From Perlucidibaca aquatica (GTDB taxonomy: Bacteria > Pseudomonadota > Gammaproteobacteria > Pseudomonadales > Moraxellaceae), in assembly GCF_001676655.1 (NCBI RefSeq), contig NZ_LZDB01000002.1:1240001-1304000 (forward strand): a stretch of DNA of 64,000 nucleotides, read 5' to 3'. The notes beneath the pieces were generated by a model. The model had not been told where the DNA came from, ran no database searches, and saw only the letters and a list, made by a program, of their open reading frames with translations. Positions 19,177 to 29,410 of the stretch are shown here, piece after piece. Made by a program: the position numbers and the translations under genes. Each line of letters opens with the position of its first letter. Position 1 is the stretch's first letter.

Positions 19177-20533
19177 CCGCAAATAAGCCCGCCAGCTGTG
19201 GCGGGCAAATCCCTTCAGGGGCGAACGCTTCCAAGCTTAGCCATACGGCGATACCCGCCACCATGGAAGACAATGCCCCGATTCGATTTGCATATCGCCA
19301 GTAAATACCTGCTGTGAGCGGAACAAAGGCCGCCACCAATGTCACCTTGTAGGCATTCTCAACCATCTCAAAAATGCTGGCATCAGAACGTACGGCAAAC
19401 CACGTAATTAACACGCCGAACACAGCCACGACGGTGCGCAGCATCCACAAAAATTGACGGTCGCTTTGTTCTTTCAACAACGGCTTGAGCAGGTTCTCGG
19501 TAAACACGGTTGATGGCGCCAGCAAGGTGCCTGATGCCGTGGACATGATGGCCGACAGCAAAGCGCCAAAAAAAAGCACCTGCATAATTAACGGCAAATC
19601 CGTTTGAATAAAGGTGGGTAGGACTTGTTGCGCATCTACTGCAATGACGCGACTAACCATATCCGGATCAATCACCACGGCGGCATAGGTTAGGAAAATG
19701 GGCACCATACAGAACACCAAATAGCCCACACCGCCTAGGATAGATCCCGCCACGGCAATGCCTTCAGTTTTCGAAGAGTTCATGCGCTGAAATACATCTT
19801 GCTGCGGTATTGACCCTAGCGCCAAGGTAACGAATGCCCCGACAAAGGCCAGAACCGCGGGCAAATTCCACTCCGGCCAAAAGCCCTCAAACTTCCCCGC
19901 CGCTCGCGCATGCTCCACAACGACCATGGCACCGCCCGCTTTATCTGCCACTACCCAAGCAATAATTAACAGGGAAATAATGATCACCAGCATTTGCACG
20001 AAGCTAGTGATAGCCACCGACCACATGCCGCCGAACATCGTGTAGAAAACCACAATCGCCGCACCAATCATGATGCCCTGATCGTGGGTGATGGCACCTT
20101 GACTCAGACTGCTGAAGACCACGCCCAGTGCAATAAGTTGCGCCGATACCCAGCCCAAATAGGACAACATAATGGCGGTAGAGGCGATGACTTCAGCTTC
20201 GCGGCCATACTTTTCCCGGAAGAAATCGCCAATGGTGAGCATGTTGCGGCGATACAACGCTCGTGCGAAAAACATCCCGGCAAAGATCAAACAGAATGCT
20301 GCACCAAAAGGATCCGCCACGATGCCGCCAATCCCGTCCTGCAAAAAAGTGGGTGGCGCGCCCAACACCGACTCTGAACCAAACCATGTGGCAAACATGG
20401 TGGCGGTCACTATGCTTAGCGGCAGACTGCGTCCAGCGGATACGAAATCCCGCGAGTTGTGGACACGCAAGCTGGCCAGCAAGCCAATTGCAATGGATAC
20501 CACCAAATAACCAATAACAAATGCGCTCAGCAT
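19124..20533 (-). CDS. Sodium:solute symporter (SSS family)
   Basis: Inner-membrane Na+-coupled transporter with 469 residues and about thirteen hydrophobic helices. Family features are the N-terminal SAGRSLPLSIVTATMFATWFG (given in part), then LGSIPQQDVFQRMNSSKT and LLSAIMSTASGTLLAPST. The substrate is not evident; proline, pantothenate and acetate carriers share this fold. It lies 44 bases downstream of pdxB in the same direction and may be co-transcribed. Its 3' end overlaps the desaturase gene. Confidence 0.9.
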   Translation of the reverse strand: MLSAFVIGYLVVSIAIGLLASLRVHNSRDFVSAGRSLPLSIVTATMFATWFGSESVLGAPPTFLQDGIGGIVADPFGAAFCLIFAGMFFARALYRRNMLTIGDFFREKYGREAEVIASTAIMLSYLGWVSAQLIALGVVFSSLSQGAITHDQGIMIGAAIVVFYTMFGGMWSVAITSFVQMLVIIISLLIIAWVVADKAGGAMVVVEHARAAGKFEGFWPEWNLPAVLAFVGAFVTLALGSIPQQDVFQRMNSSKTEGIAVAGSILGGVGYLVFCMVPIFLTYAAVVIDPDMVSRVIAVDAQQVLPTFIQTDLPLIMQVLFFGALLSAIMSTASGTLLAPSTVFTENLLKPLLKEQSDRQFLWMLRTVVAVFGVLITWFAVRSDASIFEMVENAYKVTLVAAFVPLTAGIYWRYANRIGALSSMVAGIAVWLSLEAFAPEGICPPQLAGLFAAIVAMLLGSWWSRAAKC

Positions 20534-20577
20534 GGACTCAGGCTCCCAACAGAGAGGACACGAAAATTTTGCGAATG

Positions 20578-21747
20578 CTAACAGCAGAAACCGAGCGCGA
20601 TAAGCAACTTACGCGACGTTTCATCGCTTACTGTTTGCAAGCGATGTGCCGGAAATTCGCGTCGAACCGGATAGTGTTTACGCAGCGCATCAAAAGCCGT
20701 GCTGGGGTGACTTTCATGGAGCGACGCCCGAAGGCGTTCATCATCTCCAGCTTGATCCACGAGTTGCGCCGTTAGCGCATGCAAATCGGCCTCTGTGTCA
20801 CCCGTCATGGGCCACGTCAGGGTCTCGGCTCCGATCGTAGGCAGAACATTCTGCAGTGAGCCCGCCAAGGTCAAACCTTCGTGCGCTGCAGCCGCCTGCA
20901 CAATTTGCCAGGTCCCACGCCATTTGCCTTCTAAACTATGGCCGGCAATATGGGGACTGGCGTAGCGCACTAAGGCCAGCACATCGGGTCGAATGTGGGG
21001 CTCTCCTTCCCAAACATCTAACGCCACCACGCGGCCGTTCTGCTGCAGGTCTTGGAGCAAGGCATCGTGGTCAATGACTGCGCCGCGCGCCGCATTGAAT
21101 AACCAGGCACTGGGCTTCATTTGCGCCAATGCGGCCTGATCAAACAGATGAAATGTTGGGAATTGACCAACTTTCGTCAGGGGCGTGTGGATGGTAAAGA
21201 TATCGGCCGTCGCCAATAACTCAGCCCAACTCACCGGTTGTACACGGCCATGCACGGGCCATGCATCTGTGCCTATTAGTGGGTCATAGGCAATCACGCG
21301 CAGGCCGAGGGGCAACATCAAGTCAGCGACCCAGCGGCCCACATGGCCCAGCCCAACAATCCCCAAGACCTTGCCCGCCAAATGCTGTTGCTGCTCTTGT
21401 GCAAGACGCAGGCACAGGGTCAACACCCACTCGGCGACCGCGCGCGCATTGCAGCCTGGCGCAGCCGACCAGGCCATACCCTGCTGATTCAGCCAAGGGA
21501 TGTCCAAGTGGTCCGTACCAATGGTTGCAGTACCCACAAAGCGCACGCGGCTAGCCGCCAGCAAGCCCGATGTGACAGGGGTTATTGAGCGCACAAATAA
21601 CCAATCTGCCTGTGCCACATCGGCTGCTGTTAGCTCGCGACCGGGGCGACGCACAACCCGGAAGTCAACGCCGGCAATCTGCGCGCAGCACGCCTCAACG
21701 CCGGGCATGTTGTCATCGGCAACGACCGTTATTTGTTGGCGCGACAT
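20578..21747 (-). CDS. pdxB: 4-phosphoerythronate dehydrogenase
   Basis: NAD-dependent enzyme of the DXP-dependent pyridoxal 5'-phosphate pathway, oxidising 4-phosphoerythronate. The 389 residues start with ITVVADDNMPGVE. The Rossmann motif is GLGHVGRWVADLM, the D-2-hydroxyacid dehydrogenase signature is FNAARGAVID, and the catalytic-His region is HIAGHSLEGK. A PdxB-type C-terminal dimerisation domain follows. ATG 21747 has GAGG eight bases upstream. It is divergent from the Nudix gene, 87 bases away. Confidence 0.94.
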   Translation of the reverse strand: MSRQQITVVADDNMPGVEACCAQIAGVDFRVVRRPGRELTAADVAQADWLFVRSITPVTSGLLAASRVRFVGTATIGTDHLDIPWLNQQGMAWSAAPGCNARAVAEWVLTLCLRLAQEQQQHLAGKVLGIVGLGHVGRWVADLMLPLGLRVIAYDPLIGTDAWPVHGRVQPVSWAELLATADIFTIHTPLTKVGQFPTFHLFDQAALAQMKPSAWLFNAARGAVIDHDALLQDLQQNGRVVALDVWEGEPHIRPDVLALVRYASPHIAGHSLEGKWRGTWQIVQAAAAHEGLTLAGSLQNVLPTIGAETLTWPMTGDTEADLHALTAQLVDQAGDDERLRASLHESHPSTAFDALRKHYPVRREFPAHRLQTVSDETSRKLLIALGFCC

Positions 21748-21834
21748 AACGCAAACCTCATGGCGAAAACGCAAGTATGCCACCTCACTTTGCTACACTG
21801 CAGGCCTCGTTTCGGCAGACATGCAGGTTTTTCC

Positions 21835-22701
21835 ATGGCGGCACCTCTCGCGGCACAGATCATGTCTTTCTTACAACAAGAGCCGCGCTTTCAGGCCGTC
21901 AATGAATTGCGTCTTGTGCTGGATGGCGAGGCAGTCGGTTGGGTCCGGCCTCGGGTCGCTGAAGCGCTCTATGCGCTTGATCGCCCGCGTGTCCGAATTA
22001 ATGGCCGTGAGGTGCTGCTGTCCAGTGATGGCAGCCATGACCACCGCAGTGCGCTTTTGCAAACCTATGCAAAGGCCATGAAACAACAAGGACTGCTGCA
22101 AAATTGGCGCGATGAAGCCATGCAATTAACCCGGCACGGGCAGGTCTTTTTAACCCTAGAGCGCGCCGCGTTTCGAACCTTCGGCCTGCAAACGCCCTCC
22201 GTGCATCTCAATGCGTGGGTAGCCACGGTGAATGGTGCTGAGCTGTGGGTCGCGCGTCGCAGCAGTCATAAATTCGTGGATCCCAATAAGCTCGACAATC
22301 TGGTTGGTGGCGGCTTGTCTGCCGGTGAAAGCATCGCCACAGGCCTAGCGCGTGAGGCCTGGGAAGAGGCGGGTTTATCGCTCAAGCATCCACCCGCGCC
22401 CTTTCATTTTTTGCATATTCATCGCCGCATCCCTGAAGGCGTACAAGATGAATACGTGGCCGTGCATGATCTGTGGCTGCCCGCCCACCTTCAGCCGCAA
22501 AACCAGGATGGCGAAGTGGCCAGCTTGGAACGCATGAGCATTCCCCACGTTCTGCAACATCTCTTAGCCGGTGAGTTCACCTGGGATGCAGGATTAGTGG
22601 TTCTTAGCGGGCTCTTGCGACAACGCTATTTTGGCGCCGATAGCGCCGCCATTTCGCAGGAATTGGGCCGCCTAGGCTATGGATCATTGAGCGTTTTATG
22701 A
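21835..22701 (+). CDS. Nudix hydrolase with N-terminal DUF4743 domain
   Basis: The 288-residue protein combines an N-terminal DUF4743 region (about 1-120), related to a domain found with fungal and plant thiamine-diphosphate kinases, with a Nudix domain. The Nudix box reads G-x5-E-x7-REAWEEAGL, starting at GLSAGES. Family members hydrolyse nucleoside or thiamine diphosphate derivatives; the substrate here is not shown. ATG 21835 follows CAGG at suitable spacing. The stop overlaps the start of the MATE gene by four bases, so the two are coupled. Confidence 0.85.
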   Translation: MAAPLAAQIMSFLQQEPRFQAVNELRLVLDGEAVGWVRPRVAEALYALDRPRVRINGREVLLSSDGSHDHRSALLQTYAKAMKQQGLLQNWRDEAMQLTRHGQVFLTLERAAFRTFGLQTPSVHLNAWVATVNGAELWVARRSSHKFVDPNKLDNLVGGGLSAGESIATGLAREAWEEAGLSLKHPPAPFHFLHIHRRIPEGVQDEYVAVHDLWLPAHLQPQNQDGEVASLERMSIPHVLQHLLAGEFTWDAGLVVLSGLLRQRYFGADSAAISQELGRLGYGSLSVL

Positions 22702-24092
22702 GTCGCCACACCGTGTCATGGCAGCAAGAACTTAAACTATTGGCGGCGTTAACCGGCCCTATTCTGATCAGTCAGTTTGCCCAGGCGGGCTATGGCCTGA
22801 TAGACACCATTATGGCGGGACAGCTGTCTCCCTTGGATCTGGCTGCGGTGGCCTTGGGCGCCAGCATTTGGCTGCCGCTGTATCTGCTAACGACTGGCAC
22901 CCTGTTAGCCACCACCACCTTAGTCGCCGAAGCCAGAGGCGCTGAGCAGCCCGAACGCATCGCCATCATCACGCATCAAGCCCTTTGGCTGGCTGCACTC
23001 GTGGGCATGACCGGGCTGCTACTGATTCAAGCCTCGCCGCCCTTATTGGGCTGGATGGGCATGCCCGACCATTTGCATGCTGAAACCGCAGACTATCTGT
23101 ACGGCGTGTCTTGGGGCATGCCGGCGGTGGCTTTCTTTTTCGTGCTGCGTTGCTACTGCGAAGCTCAGGCCAGGCCCTTACCAGTGACACTCATTAGCTT
23201 GCTGGGCCTCGGCCTGAACGTGTTGGCAAACCGCTTCTTTATGTACGGCAGCGACAATTTCTTGGGTTGGACCGTGCCCGCCATGGGTGGTGCAGGTTGC
23301 GGCTGGGGCACAGCGGTGGTGATGTGGTCGATGACCTTAGTACTACTGGCCTACGTGTTGCTGACCAAGGCTTTCTCAAAGACGCGCTTGCTCACCGTGT
23401 GGACACCACCACATGTGCATGAAATTTTGCATATCGCCAAGCTGGGCTTTCCAATCGGACTCGCCATTTTCTTTGAAGTCAGCTCGTTTGCGCTGGTCGC
23501 CATCTTAGTCAGCCCCACCGGCGAGATCGCCGTGGCTGGCCATCAAATTGCGCTGTCGGTCACCTCGGTTATTTTCATGCTGCCACTCAGCCTGGCGTTA
23601 GCCCTGACGATTCGCTGCGGTCATCATTATGGCGCACAGAATCTGGCCGCACTGCGCCTGACCCGTCGCGTTGGACTGACCACGACAACGCTCATGGCCT
23701 GTGGCACCGCACTGATGTTACTGCTGTTGCGAGAGCCCATCGTGCGCTTCTACAGCACAGACCCTGCGGTTGTCGATTTAGCGGTTCAGCTGCTGTTGTT
23801 TGCGGTGGCCTATCAGATCGTCGATGCCCTTCAGGTCGGGGCGGCGGGTTGCTTGCGTGGCATTCAAGATACACGCAGCCCGATGCAGCTCACCTTGCTG
23901 GCCTACTGGGGCGTTGGCATTCCTTTTGGTTACATCGCGGGCAGCACCGATTGGCTGGGTCAGGCATGGGGGGCGCAAGGCTATTGGGCCGGCTTAGTGC
24001 TCGGGCTTGCGGTGGCGGCTTGGCTGCTCAATCGCCAACTGAGTTTTCGCTTGGATAACTTGCCGTTTAGCGCTCAGCCCTTACGCAGCTGA
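22698..24092 (+). CDS. MATE family efflux transporter (NorM/DinF type)
   Basis: Inner-membrane multidrug or metabolite exporter driven by Na+ or H+. The 464 residues contain about twelve hydrophobic helices. The N-terminal half has the family pattern [22 protein letters not shown] (given in part), and the second half has [20 protein letters not shown] (given in part). The 3' end overlaps the convergent TusA-like gene by 19 bases. Coupling to a Nudix hydrolase suggests a detoxification role, but this is inference. Confidence 0.92.
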   Translation: MSRHTVSWQQELKLLAALTGPILISQFAQAGYGLIDTIMAGQLSPLDLAAVALGASIWLPLYLLTTGTLLATTTLVAEARGAEQPERIAIITHQALWLAALVGMTGLLLIQASPPLLGWMGMPDHLHAETADYLYGVSWGMPAVAFFFVLRCYCEAQARPLPVTLISLLGLGLNVLANRFFMYGSDNFLGWTVPAMGGAGCGWGTAVVMWSMTLVLLAYVLLTKAFSKTRLLTVWTPPHVHEILHIAKLGFPIGLAIFFEVSSFALVAILVSPTGEIAVAGHQIALSVTSVIFMLPLSLALALTIRCGHHYGAQNLAALRLTRRVGLTTTTLMACGTALMLLLLREPIVRFYSTDPAVVDLAVQLLLFAVAYQIVDALQVGAAGCLRGIQDTRSPMQLTLLAYWGVGIPFGYIAGSTDWLGQAWGAQGYWAGLVLGLAVAAWLLNRQLSFRLDNLPFSAQPLRS

Positions 24093-24319
24093 TAGCGATA
24101 CAAACCGGGCTCCGGCTCATCGGCGAGCACCAAGTGATGCCCTAGGAAGTGGCAAAACTTCGGGATGTCCCGCGTGGTGGATGGGTCGGTCGCCCAAATC
24201 CATAAGTGCTCACCGCTGGCCAACTCGCGCACTCGTTTGTGCAGCATCATCACCGGCTCAGGGCAATTCAGCCCGCGCGCATCCAACCACGGCTCATTTG
24301 CTAAAGGCGTCTCTAGCAC
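24074..24319 (-). CDS. TusA-like sulfurtransferase
   Basis: An 81-residue SirA/TusA-fold protein that carries sulfur as a persulfide. The signature [13 protein letters not shown] holds the conserved Cys of the CPxP motif near residue 19. The start is set at GTG 24319 because a full AGGAGG lies six bases upstream; the longer open frame has no homologous N terminus. It begins two bases after the MFS stop, as the last gene of an AraC-purU-MFS-tusA-like string. It may be TusA itself (tRNA 2-thiolation) or a paralogue. Confidence 0.85.
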   Translation of the reverse strand: MLETPLANEPWLDARGLNCPEPVMMLHKRVRELASGEHLWIWATDPSTTRDIPKFCHFLGHHLVLADEPEPGLYRYQLRKG

Positions 24320-24321
24320 CG

Positions 24322-25569
24322 TTAACCTCCTGACCGCAGCTGTTCTGGTTCGCGAGTGAATCGCCAGGCAGGCCAAAGTAAGGCGATGCCAGCAAGTCCG
24401 CTAATTAAAAAGTGCTGGGCATATCCAATTTGCTCCACGAGAAAGCCCGCAGGCAAATAAAACATGCCGCCAAACAGCGCCAACAAGCTGACCTGCAACG
24501 TAAAATCCACACCGGCATGGGCTTGGCGGGCGCGATCCATGACCGCCGAAAGCAATGCAGCCATCGCCATACCGCCCATAAAGTGCTCCACGGCATTAAT
24601 GGTGACTACCGTAGTGGTGGGCGACAGGCCCAACACACCCATACCTGAGGCTGGCAAGGCGTAACAAGCGAAGGTACAGGCCTGCAGAAAACCAAACCCG
24701 ACAATGGCCCGACGCCGTCCCCAGCGTTCCGTTAACCAGCCGCCCAGCAACGCTCCGGTAATGGTCGTGACGGAGCCCACCATGCTTACCTGCAGGCCCA
24801 TTTGCGATAAGGAAATGCCCATATCCACCATCATGGGCTTGACCATGGCGGAGCCCAAGGACTCTGCGGCCTTATAGGTCACCAGCACCCAAATCCAGCC
24901 CTTGATTTCAGGGCGCTGAAAAAAGCTACGCCAGGCCGAGCTGTAGGGCTCACGCGAGGCCGCAGCGGCCTCCGGCAAAATCGTGGGTTCGCGTAAAAAT
25001 AAGACTGGCAACAACAATAAACAAGAGATGGCAATGAGGCCACCAAAGGCCGATTGCCAGCCCCAAGTATCTAATACCACCAACAACAAGCCGCCGCCCA
25101 CGATAATACCGACGCGATACGCCGAGACCTGAATGCCATTACCTAGGCCGCGCTCGTGAGCACCCAAGATACGAACGGCCAAACCATCGGTGGCAATATC
25201 TTGCGTGGCCGCAAACAAGTTCACCAGAAACAACAAGGCAAACAAGGTGTAAACGCCACTGGGCTCGCGCAGAGACTCAGGATTGAAACTGGCCATGACC
25301 ACCAAAACGGCAATCAAGCCCAGGTTCATGGGCAGAATCCAGCTCCGGCGATAGCCTAGGCGTGGCCAATAATAGCGATCCACCCAGGGTGACCAGAACA
25401 CCTTCAAAGCCCACGGAATGGCCAACAAACCGCTCATACTAATCAGCGACAATGGCGCATCGTAGGTGCGCATGATGGCCGGCAGTGCCTGCGTATACAC
25501 GCCAAAAGGAACGCCTTGAGCCAGGTATAAGCACAGCAATAAACCCAGGCGTGAGGGCAATGAAGTCAT
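24322..25569 (-). CDS. MFS transporter, AmpG/RhtX (PAT) type
   Basis: Inner-membrane carrier of 415 residues with about twelve helices. The N-terminal [19 protein letters not shown] (given in part) and [20 protein letters not shown] are typical of the peptide-acetyl-CoA-drug subgroup, which includes the muropeptide permease AmpG and siderophore carriers such as RhtX/Fpt[18 protein letters not shown] is another group motif. The substrate remains open, with anhydromuropeptide or siderophore both possible. It follows purU by 12 bases. Confidence 0.85.
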   Translation of the reverse strand: MTSLPSRLGLLLCLYLAQGVPFGVYTQALPAIMRTYDAPLSLISMSGLLAIPWALKVFWSPWVDRYYWPRLGYRRSWILPMNLGLIAVLVVMASFNPESLREPSGVYTLFALLFLVNLFAATQDIATDGLAVRILGAHERGLGNGIQVSAYRVGIIVGGGLLLVVLDTWGWQSAFGGLIAISCLLLLPVLFLREPTILPEAAAASREPYSSAWRSFFQRPEIKGWIWVLVTYKAAESLGSAMVKPMMVDMGISLSQMGLQVSMVGSVTTITGALLGGWLTERWGRRRAIVGFGFLQACTFACYALPASGMGVLGLSPTTTVVTINAVEHFMGGMAMAALLSAVMDRARQAHAGVDFTLQVSLLALFGGMFYLPAGFLVEQIGYAQHFLISGLAGIALLWPAWRFTREPEQLRSGG

Positions 25570-25581
25570 TGGCTGCTTCCG

Positions 25582-26439
25582 TTAGGCAAAAACGATGGTC
25601 TTGTTGCCGTGCACCAGAATGCGATCTTCAAGATGCCAGCGTACCGCGCGCGCCAGGACTTGGCGCTCCACGTCTTGGCCCATTTCACGCAGGGTCGGCA
25701 CTTCATCACGATGCGACACACGTTCTACATCTTGCTCAATGATCGGGCCTTGATCGAGATCTGCCGTCACATAGTGCGCGGTGGCACCGATCAGCTTCAC
25801 GCCTTTGTCATACGCTTGCTGGTAAGGGTTAGCACCCACAAAAGCCGGTAAAAAAGAATGATGAATATTGATAATGCGGTGCGGCCAGCGTGCGGTGAAA
25901 TCGGCACTGAGAATTTGCATGTAGCGCGCCAACACAATCAAATCGACACCGCCGAGCAACTGCTCGATTTGCGTTTCCGCCTCGACCTTGGTTGCTGCCG
26001 TGACCGGAATGACATGAAACGGCACACCGAAACTTTCCACCGACGTGCGTAAGTCCTCGTGATTACTGATCACCGCCACGATGTCGCAGGGCAAGGCGCC
26101 ACGCGACCAACGCCAGAGCAGCTCCATCATGGCGTGGTCATGCTTGGATACCAGCACCGCGACTTTTTTGCGTTCTGCGGCATAGCTGATGTGCCACTTC
26201 ATGCCATAGCGTGCCGCCACAGAAGTCTGGAAGGCCTGCTCTAAGGACTCACGGTTTAAGCTCAAATTACCGGTTTGAAACTCCAAGCGCATGAAATATG
26301 TGCCGCCTTCGGGAGCGGTCGCATGCTGATCGAGATCGGTAATGTTGGCACCGTGGTTATACAAAAAGCTCGAAACCGCGCTGACGATGCCCGGCGCATC
26401 CGGGCAGTTAATTAACAGGCGTGCGGTGGTGTCGGTCAT
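25582..26439 (-). CDS. purU: Formyltetrahydrofolate deformylase
   Basis: Hydrolyses 10-formyl-THF to formate and THF, balancing the one-carbon pool. The 285 residues have an N-terminal ACT domain ([19 protein letters not shown], given in part) that in relatives responds to methionine and glycine. A formyltransferase-fold domain follows, with the catalytic region [11 protein letters not shown] and [16 protein letters not shown]. Its start overlaps the stop of the AraC regulator by four bases (ATGA), so the regulator and purU share a transcript. Confidence 0.94.
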   Translation of the reverse strand: MTDTTARLLINCPDAPGIVSAVSSFLYNHGANITDLDQHATAPEGGTYFMRLEFQTGNLSLNRESLEQAFQTSVAARYGMKWHISYAAERKKVAVLVSKHDHAMMELLWRWSRGALPCDIVAVISNHEDLRTSVESFGVPFHVIPVTAATKVEAETQIEQLLGGVDLIVLARYMQILSADFTARWPHRIINIHHSFLPAFVGANPYQQAYDKGVKLIGATAHYVTADLDQGPIIEQDVERVSHRDEVPTLREMGQDVERQVLARAVRWHLEDRILVHGNKTIVFA

Positions 26440-27464
26440 GATTCAGGGGTTTCCAATAACTGGCGTCGGCAGGCGGCCGGGGTCATACCTGTCCATTGCT
26501 TAAAGGCGCGATGAAATGCACTGGCTTCTGAGTAGCCCATCATGAGGGCAATCTCGTCAATGGAAAGTGTGGGTTTAGCGAGATAAAAACGCGCCGCTTC
26601 TTCGCGCATTTTATCCTTAATGATTTGATAGCTGGTGCCTTCGTCCTTTAAACGACGACGCAAGGTTTGCGGCGTGAGATTGAGTCGCTGGCAAATGTCC
26701 GTCAGCTCAGGAAACTGATTGCCATACTCCCGCCCCAGCAGACTACGCACACGATCCGATAAACGTTCTGGTCGCGCTTGGCCGCCAATAATGCGCGCCA
26801 GCGAGTCTTTCAGAAAATGCGACAACGACAGGGTGTTTTGCGCCAGTGGCAAGGTCAACCAAGCTGCGGGAAAGCGAATGACATTCGCCTCCATGCCGTA
26901 GTTCACCGGGCAGCGAAACAGCTTTTCAAACTCCTGCGAGCTGGGCGGGGCATCGAAAGCAAATTCAATAACGAGCGGATCTAGCCGTCGCCCCACTAAC
27001 CAGCTCCAAAATCTCACTGAGACAAACGCCATGACCTCATACACCGTCACGGAAAACTCCGAGTCTCGTCGCACTTCAAAATACACATGGCCTTCGTTAT
27101 TGACGATCTCGAAGCGCGTTTGCACCGGCGTTTCGAAGAGCTCATAGAACGCCACCGAGCGCCGTATCGCTTTCTCTAAATTAATACAGTTAATGACCGC
27201 ATAGGCCATCATGGCAAAGCTGCCGGGCTTGGAGCGTCCCGTACTGGCCAAGCCAATAAACTCATCGCCAATTTGCTGCATAGCGGTTTGAATCAGACGT
27301 ATCAGCTGCGCACTGCTAATGCTGGCATGGGCGTCTTCCAGAAGCGCTGGATCAAGCCCTGAGAGGCTAAACAGCTCCGCCAGCGAGGAGCCTTGGCGCA
27401 CAGCACCCGCCAGCAGGCGCTGCACATAGGCAAGACTCAAGGTGTTGGCGGGGCGCATCGACAT
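26436..27464 (-). CDS. AraC family regulator with arabinose-binding-like N-terminal domain
   Basis: A 342-residue regulator. The N-terminal effector domain (about 20-220) is of the type often seen in regulators of lipid and amino-acid catabolism, with [16 protein letters not shown]. The C-terminal AraC helix-turn-helix pair includes [19 protein letters not shown] and [17 protein letters not shown]. It is divergent from the HIT gene and translationally coupled to purU. Its likely targets are its own operon and the HIT gene. ATG 27464 or 27458 fits the family start; neither has a strong ribosome-binding site. Confidence 0.88.
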   Translation of the reverse strand: MSMRPANTLSLAYVQRLLAGAVRQGSSLAELFSLSGLDPALLEDAHASISSAQLIRLIQTAMQQIGDEFIGLASTGRSKPGSFAMMAYAVINCINLEKAIRRSVAFYELFETPVQTRFEIVNNEGHVYFEVRRDSEFSVTVYEVMAFVSVRFWSWLVGRRLDPLVIEFAFDAPPSSQEFEKLFRCPVNYGMEANVIRFPAAWLTLPLAQNTLSLSHFLKDSLARIIGGQARPERLSDRVRSLLGREYGNQFPELTDICQRLNLTPQTLRRRLKDEGTSYQIIKDKMREEAARFYLAKPTLSIDEIALMMGYSEASAFHRAFKQWTGMTPAACRRQLLETPES

Positions 27465-27607
27465 CAGGTATCCGACTCGGCAGAAATGTGGGGCGCTAAA
27501 ATAAGCTGGCGCAAGGGTAACAAAAGCTGGCGCAAGCTGCATGCAGGCTCGCTACACTGAGGATATTACTTGTACGCCCTGATCTTTGGACTATTCGGAG
27601 CACGCTC

Positions 27608-28042
27608 ATGTTTCAGCTTCACCCTCGCCTCGCCGCCGACACCTTTCATCTCGGTGACTTCCCGCTCTGCCGAGTACTGCTCATGAATGATGCGCAATAC
27701 CCGTGGCTGGTGCTGGTTCCTCGTCGTGCCGACCTGCGCGAAGTCCACGAACTCAGCGAAGCCGATCAGCAACAGTTACTGCGGGAATCGTCTTGGGTCA
27801 GTCGTCAGCTCGACGAAGCCCTTCAAGCGGAAAAAATGAATGTTGCCAACCTCGGCAATGTGGTTAGCCAATTGCACTGGCATGTGGTGGCCCGCTTTGT
27901 CGATGACCCGGCCTGGCCAGCGCCAATCTGGGGCAAGCACCCGGTCGTGCCTTACACCCCAGAAGAGCTGAAAGAGACATTGGCTATTTTGCGTGCAGCG
28001 TTGCCAGCGCAGGGCGATGTGACTTTGGAATGGGCGGTCTAA
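27608..28042 (+). CDS. HIT domain protein
   Basis: A 144-residue member of the histidine-triad superfamily, nucleotide hydrolases or transferases. The family core is QLHWHVVARF: the first two His residues of the triad are present, but the third position is Val. This is a known variant in proteobacterial proteins of this subgroup. PAWPAPIWGKHPVVPY follows, typical of the same subgroup. It sits 7 bases upstream of the TauE gene and is probably co-transcribed with it. Confidence 0.87.
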   Translation: MFQLHPRLAADTFHLGDFPLCRVLLMNDAQYPWLVLVPRRADLREVHELSEADQQQLLRESSWVSRQLDEALQAEKMNVANLGNVVSQLHWHVVARFVDDPAWPAPIWGKHPVVPYTPEELKETLAILRAALPAQGDVTLEWAV

Positions 28043-28049
28043 ACAGGTC

Positions 28050-28805
28050 ATGCAGTCGCTCTTGGCACTGCCCGATGGCCTAGCACTCAGCCATGCCATC
28101 CTGCTCGTCATCAGCGCCGGCTTTACTTCGGCACTGACGGCCGGGCTAGGCATTGGCGGAGGCGTGCTGCTGCTCGGCATCATGGCTTTTCTCGTGCCAC
28201 CGGCAGCGCTCATACCACTTCATGGCGTGGTGCAAATTGGCTCCAATGTTGGCCGTACCTGGATCATGCGCGAGCACATCCGACCCGTGATTGTCTGGCC
28301 GTTCGCGGTCGGCGCGCTGGCGGGGGCATTCGCCGGGGGCAGCGTTGCCCGCGAACTCCCCGCACACCTCCTTAACCTGGCACTGGCTCTGTTCATTCTC
28401 TACGCGGTCTGGGGGAAGTGGCCGACTTTGAAGGGCAAGACACAACAGGCAGGGCTCTGGGGCGGCGGCATTAGCATCAGTTTTATCAGCATGTTTGTTG
28501 GCGCTACGGGACCGCTGGTCGCCGCGCTGATGAAAACGCAGACGCTGGACCGGCAGCAGCACATGGCCACGTTTTCGGCCTGTATGAGCCTGCAGCACGG
28601 CCTAAAAATCATCGCCTTTGGTTTTTTCGGCTTTGCTTTCGGCACCTGGATGCCACTGCTGCTGGCCATGATCGCCAGCGGATTAATCGGCACTTGGCTG
28701 GGTGAGCGCTGGCTCGCAGGTCGCAGCGAGGACGGCTTTCAGCAAGGCCTGAACTGGCTGCTCACCGCAATGGCTGTGCATCTCCTCTGGCAGGCACTTG
28801 CCTAA
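28050..28805 (+). CDS. TauE/SafE family permease (sulfite exporter-like)
   Basis: Membrane protein of 251 residues with about seven hydrophobic helices. The family feature GLGIGGGVLLLGIMAF lies near residue 35, and LHGVVQIGSNVGRT follows. Members move sulfoacetate, sulfite or other organic anions; the substrate here is unknown. It overlaps the convergent methyltransferase gene by four bases. Confidence 0.88.
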   Translation: MQSLLALPDGLALSHAILLVISAGFTSALTAGLGIGGGVLLLGIMAFLVPPAALIPLHGVVQIGSNVGRTWIMREHIRPVIVWPFAVGALAGAFAGGSVARELPAHLLNLALALFILYAVWGKWPTLKGKTQQAGLWGGGISISFISMFVGATGPLVAALMKTQTLDRQQHMATFSACMSLQHGLKIIAFGFFGFAFGTWMPLLLAMIASGLIGTWLGERWLAGRSEDGFQQGLNWLLTAMAVHLLWQALA

Positions 28806-29410
28806 CGATCGGCCTTCACCACCAAGCGATTATTCACATCGCGACTGGTTCGAACGCGCTCGAGATGGTCGATGGCGTTTTGCTGTTTAGCCAGCCGGTC
28901 ATAGAGCAGTACATTCACCGTCGCCGCCAGATTCATGCAACCTATGGTCGGCACATAAACCACGGCATCGGCGGCATCTATCAGCGCTTGATCTATCGAG
29001 CCATCTTCTGGGCCAAACACATACAGCGCATCTGATGGGTGTTGGAATGCCGGCAACGGCGTCGCGCCTTCAGCCAGTTCAACACACACTAACGTCTGCC
29101 CAGACTGCTGTTGCGCCAAGAGCGACGCCACGCCGGTTAAGGCAATGGTGTCACTGCGTCGCTTGGTATCCAGTTGATACTTCGCGGCACGTTCAAAACG
29201 TGTGCCGGTGTAATACACCGTGTCCACGCCATAGCAACCTGCCGCCCGTAAAACCGCACCGACATTGTCCGGGCTTTTCGGATTGATCAGGCCAATAACC
29301 GCGCGCTCACCAGCCTCGACAATTGAAGGCTCAGCAGCTATCGGCAGCGGTCGTCGACCGCGCTTGATACGGCCCTCGGGTGAGCTGGATTTGATGGTCA
29401 AACGCGTCAA
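28802..29410 (-). CDS. TrmH (SpoU) family RNA methyltransferase
   Basis: SPOUT-class enzyme that probably 2'-O-methylates tRNA or rRNA ribose. The knot motifs are visible: LINPKSPDNVGAVLRAA (motif 1), YVFGPEDGSID (motif 2) and VVYVPTIGCMNLAATVNVLLYD (motif 3, given in part). TTG 29410 is proposed as the start because GGGGA lies seven bases upstream. That start codon also overlaps the AraC stop as TTGA, which gives a 202-residue protein. A GTG at 29467 would give a longer form with no obvious homologous extension. Confidence 0.82.
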   Translation of the reverse strand: MTRLTIKSSSPEGRIKRGRRPLPIAAEPSIVEAGERAVIGLINPKSPDNVGAVLRAAGCYGVDTVYYTGTRFERAAKYQLDTKRRSDTIALTGVASLLAQQQSGQTLVCVELAEGATPLPAFQHPSDALYVFGPEDGSIDQALIDAADAVVYVPTIGCMNLAATVNVLLYDRLAKQQNAIDHLERVRTSRDVNNRLVVKADR

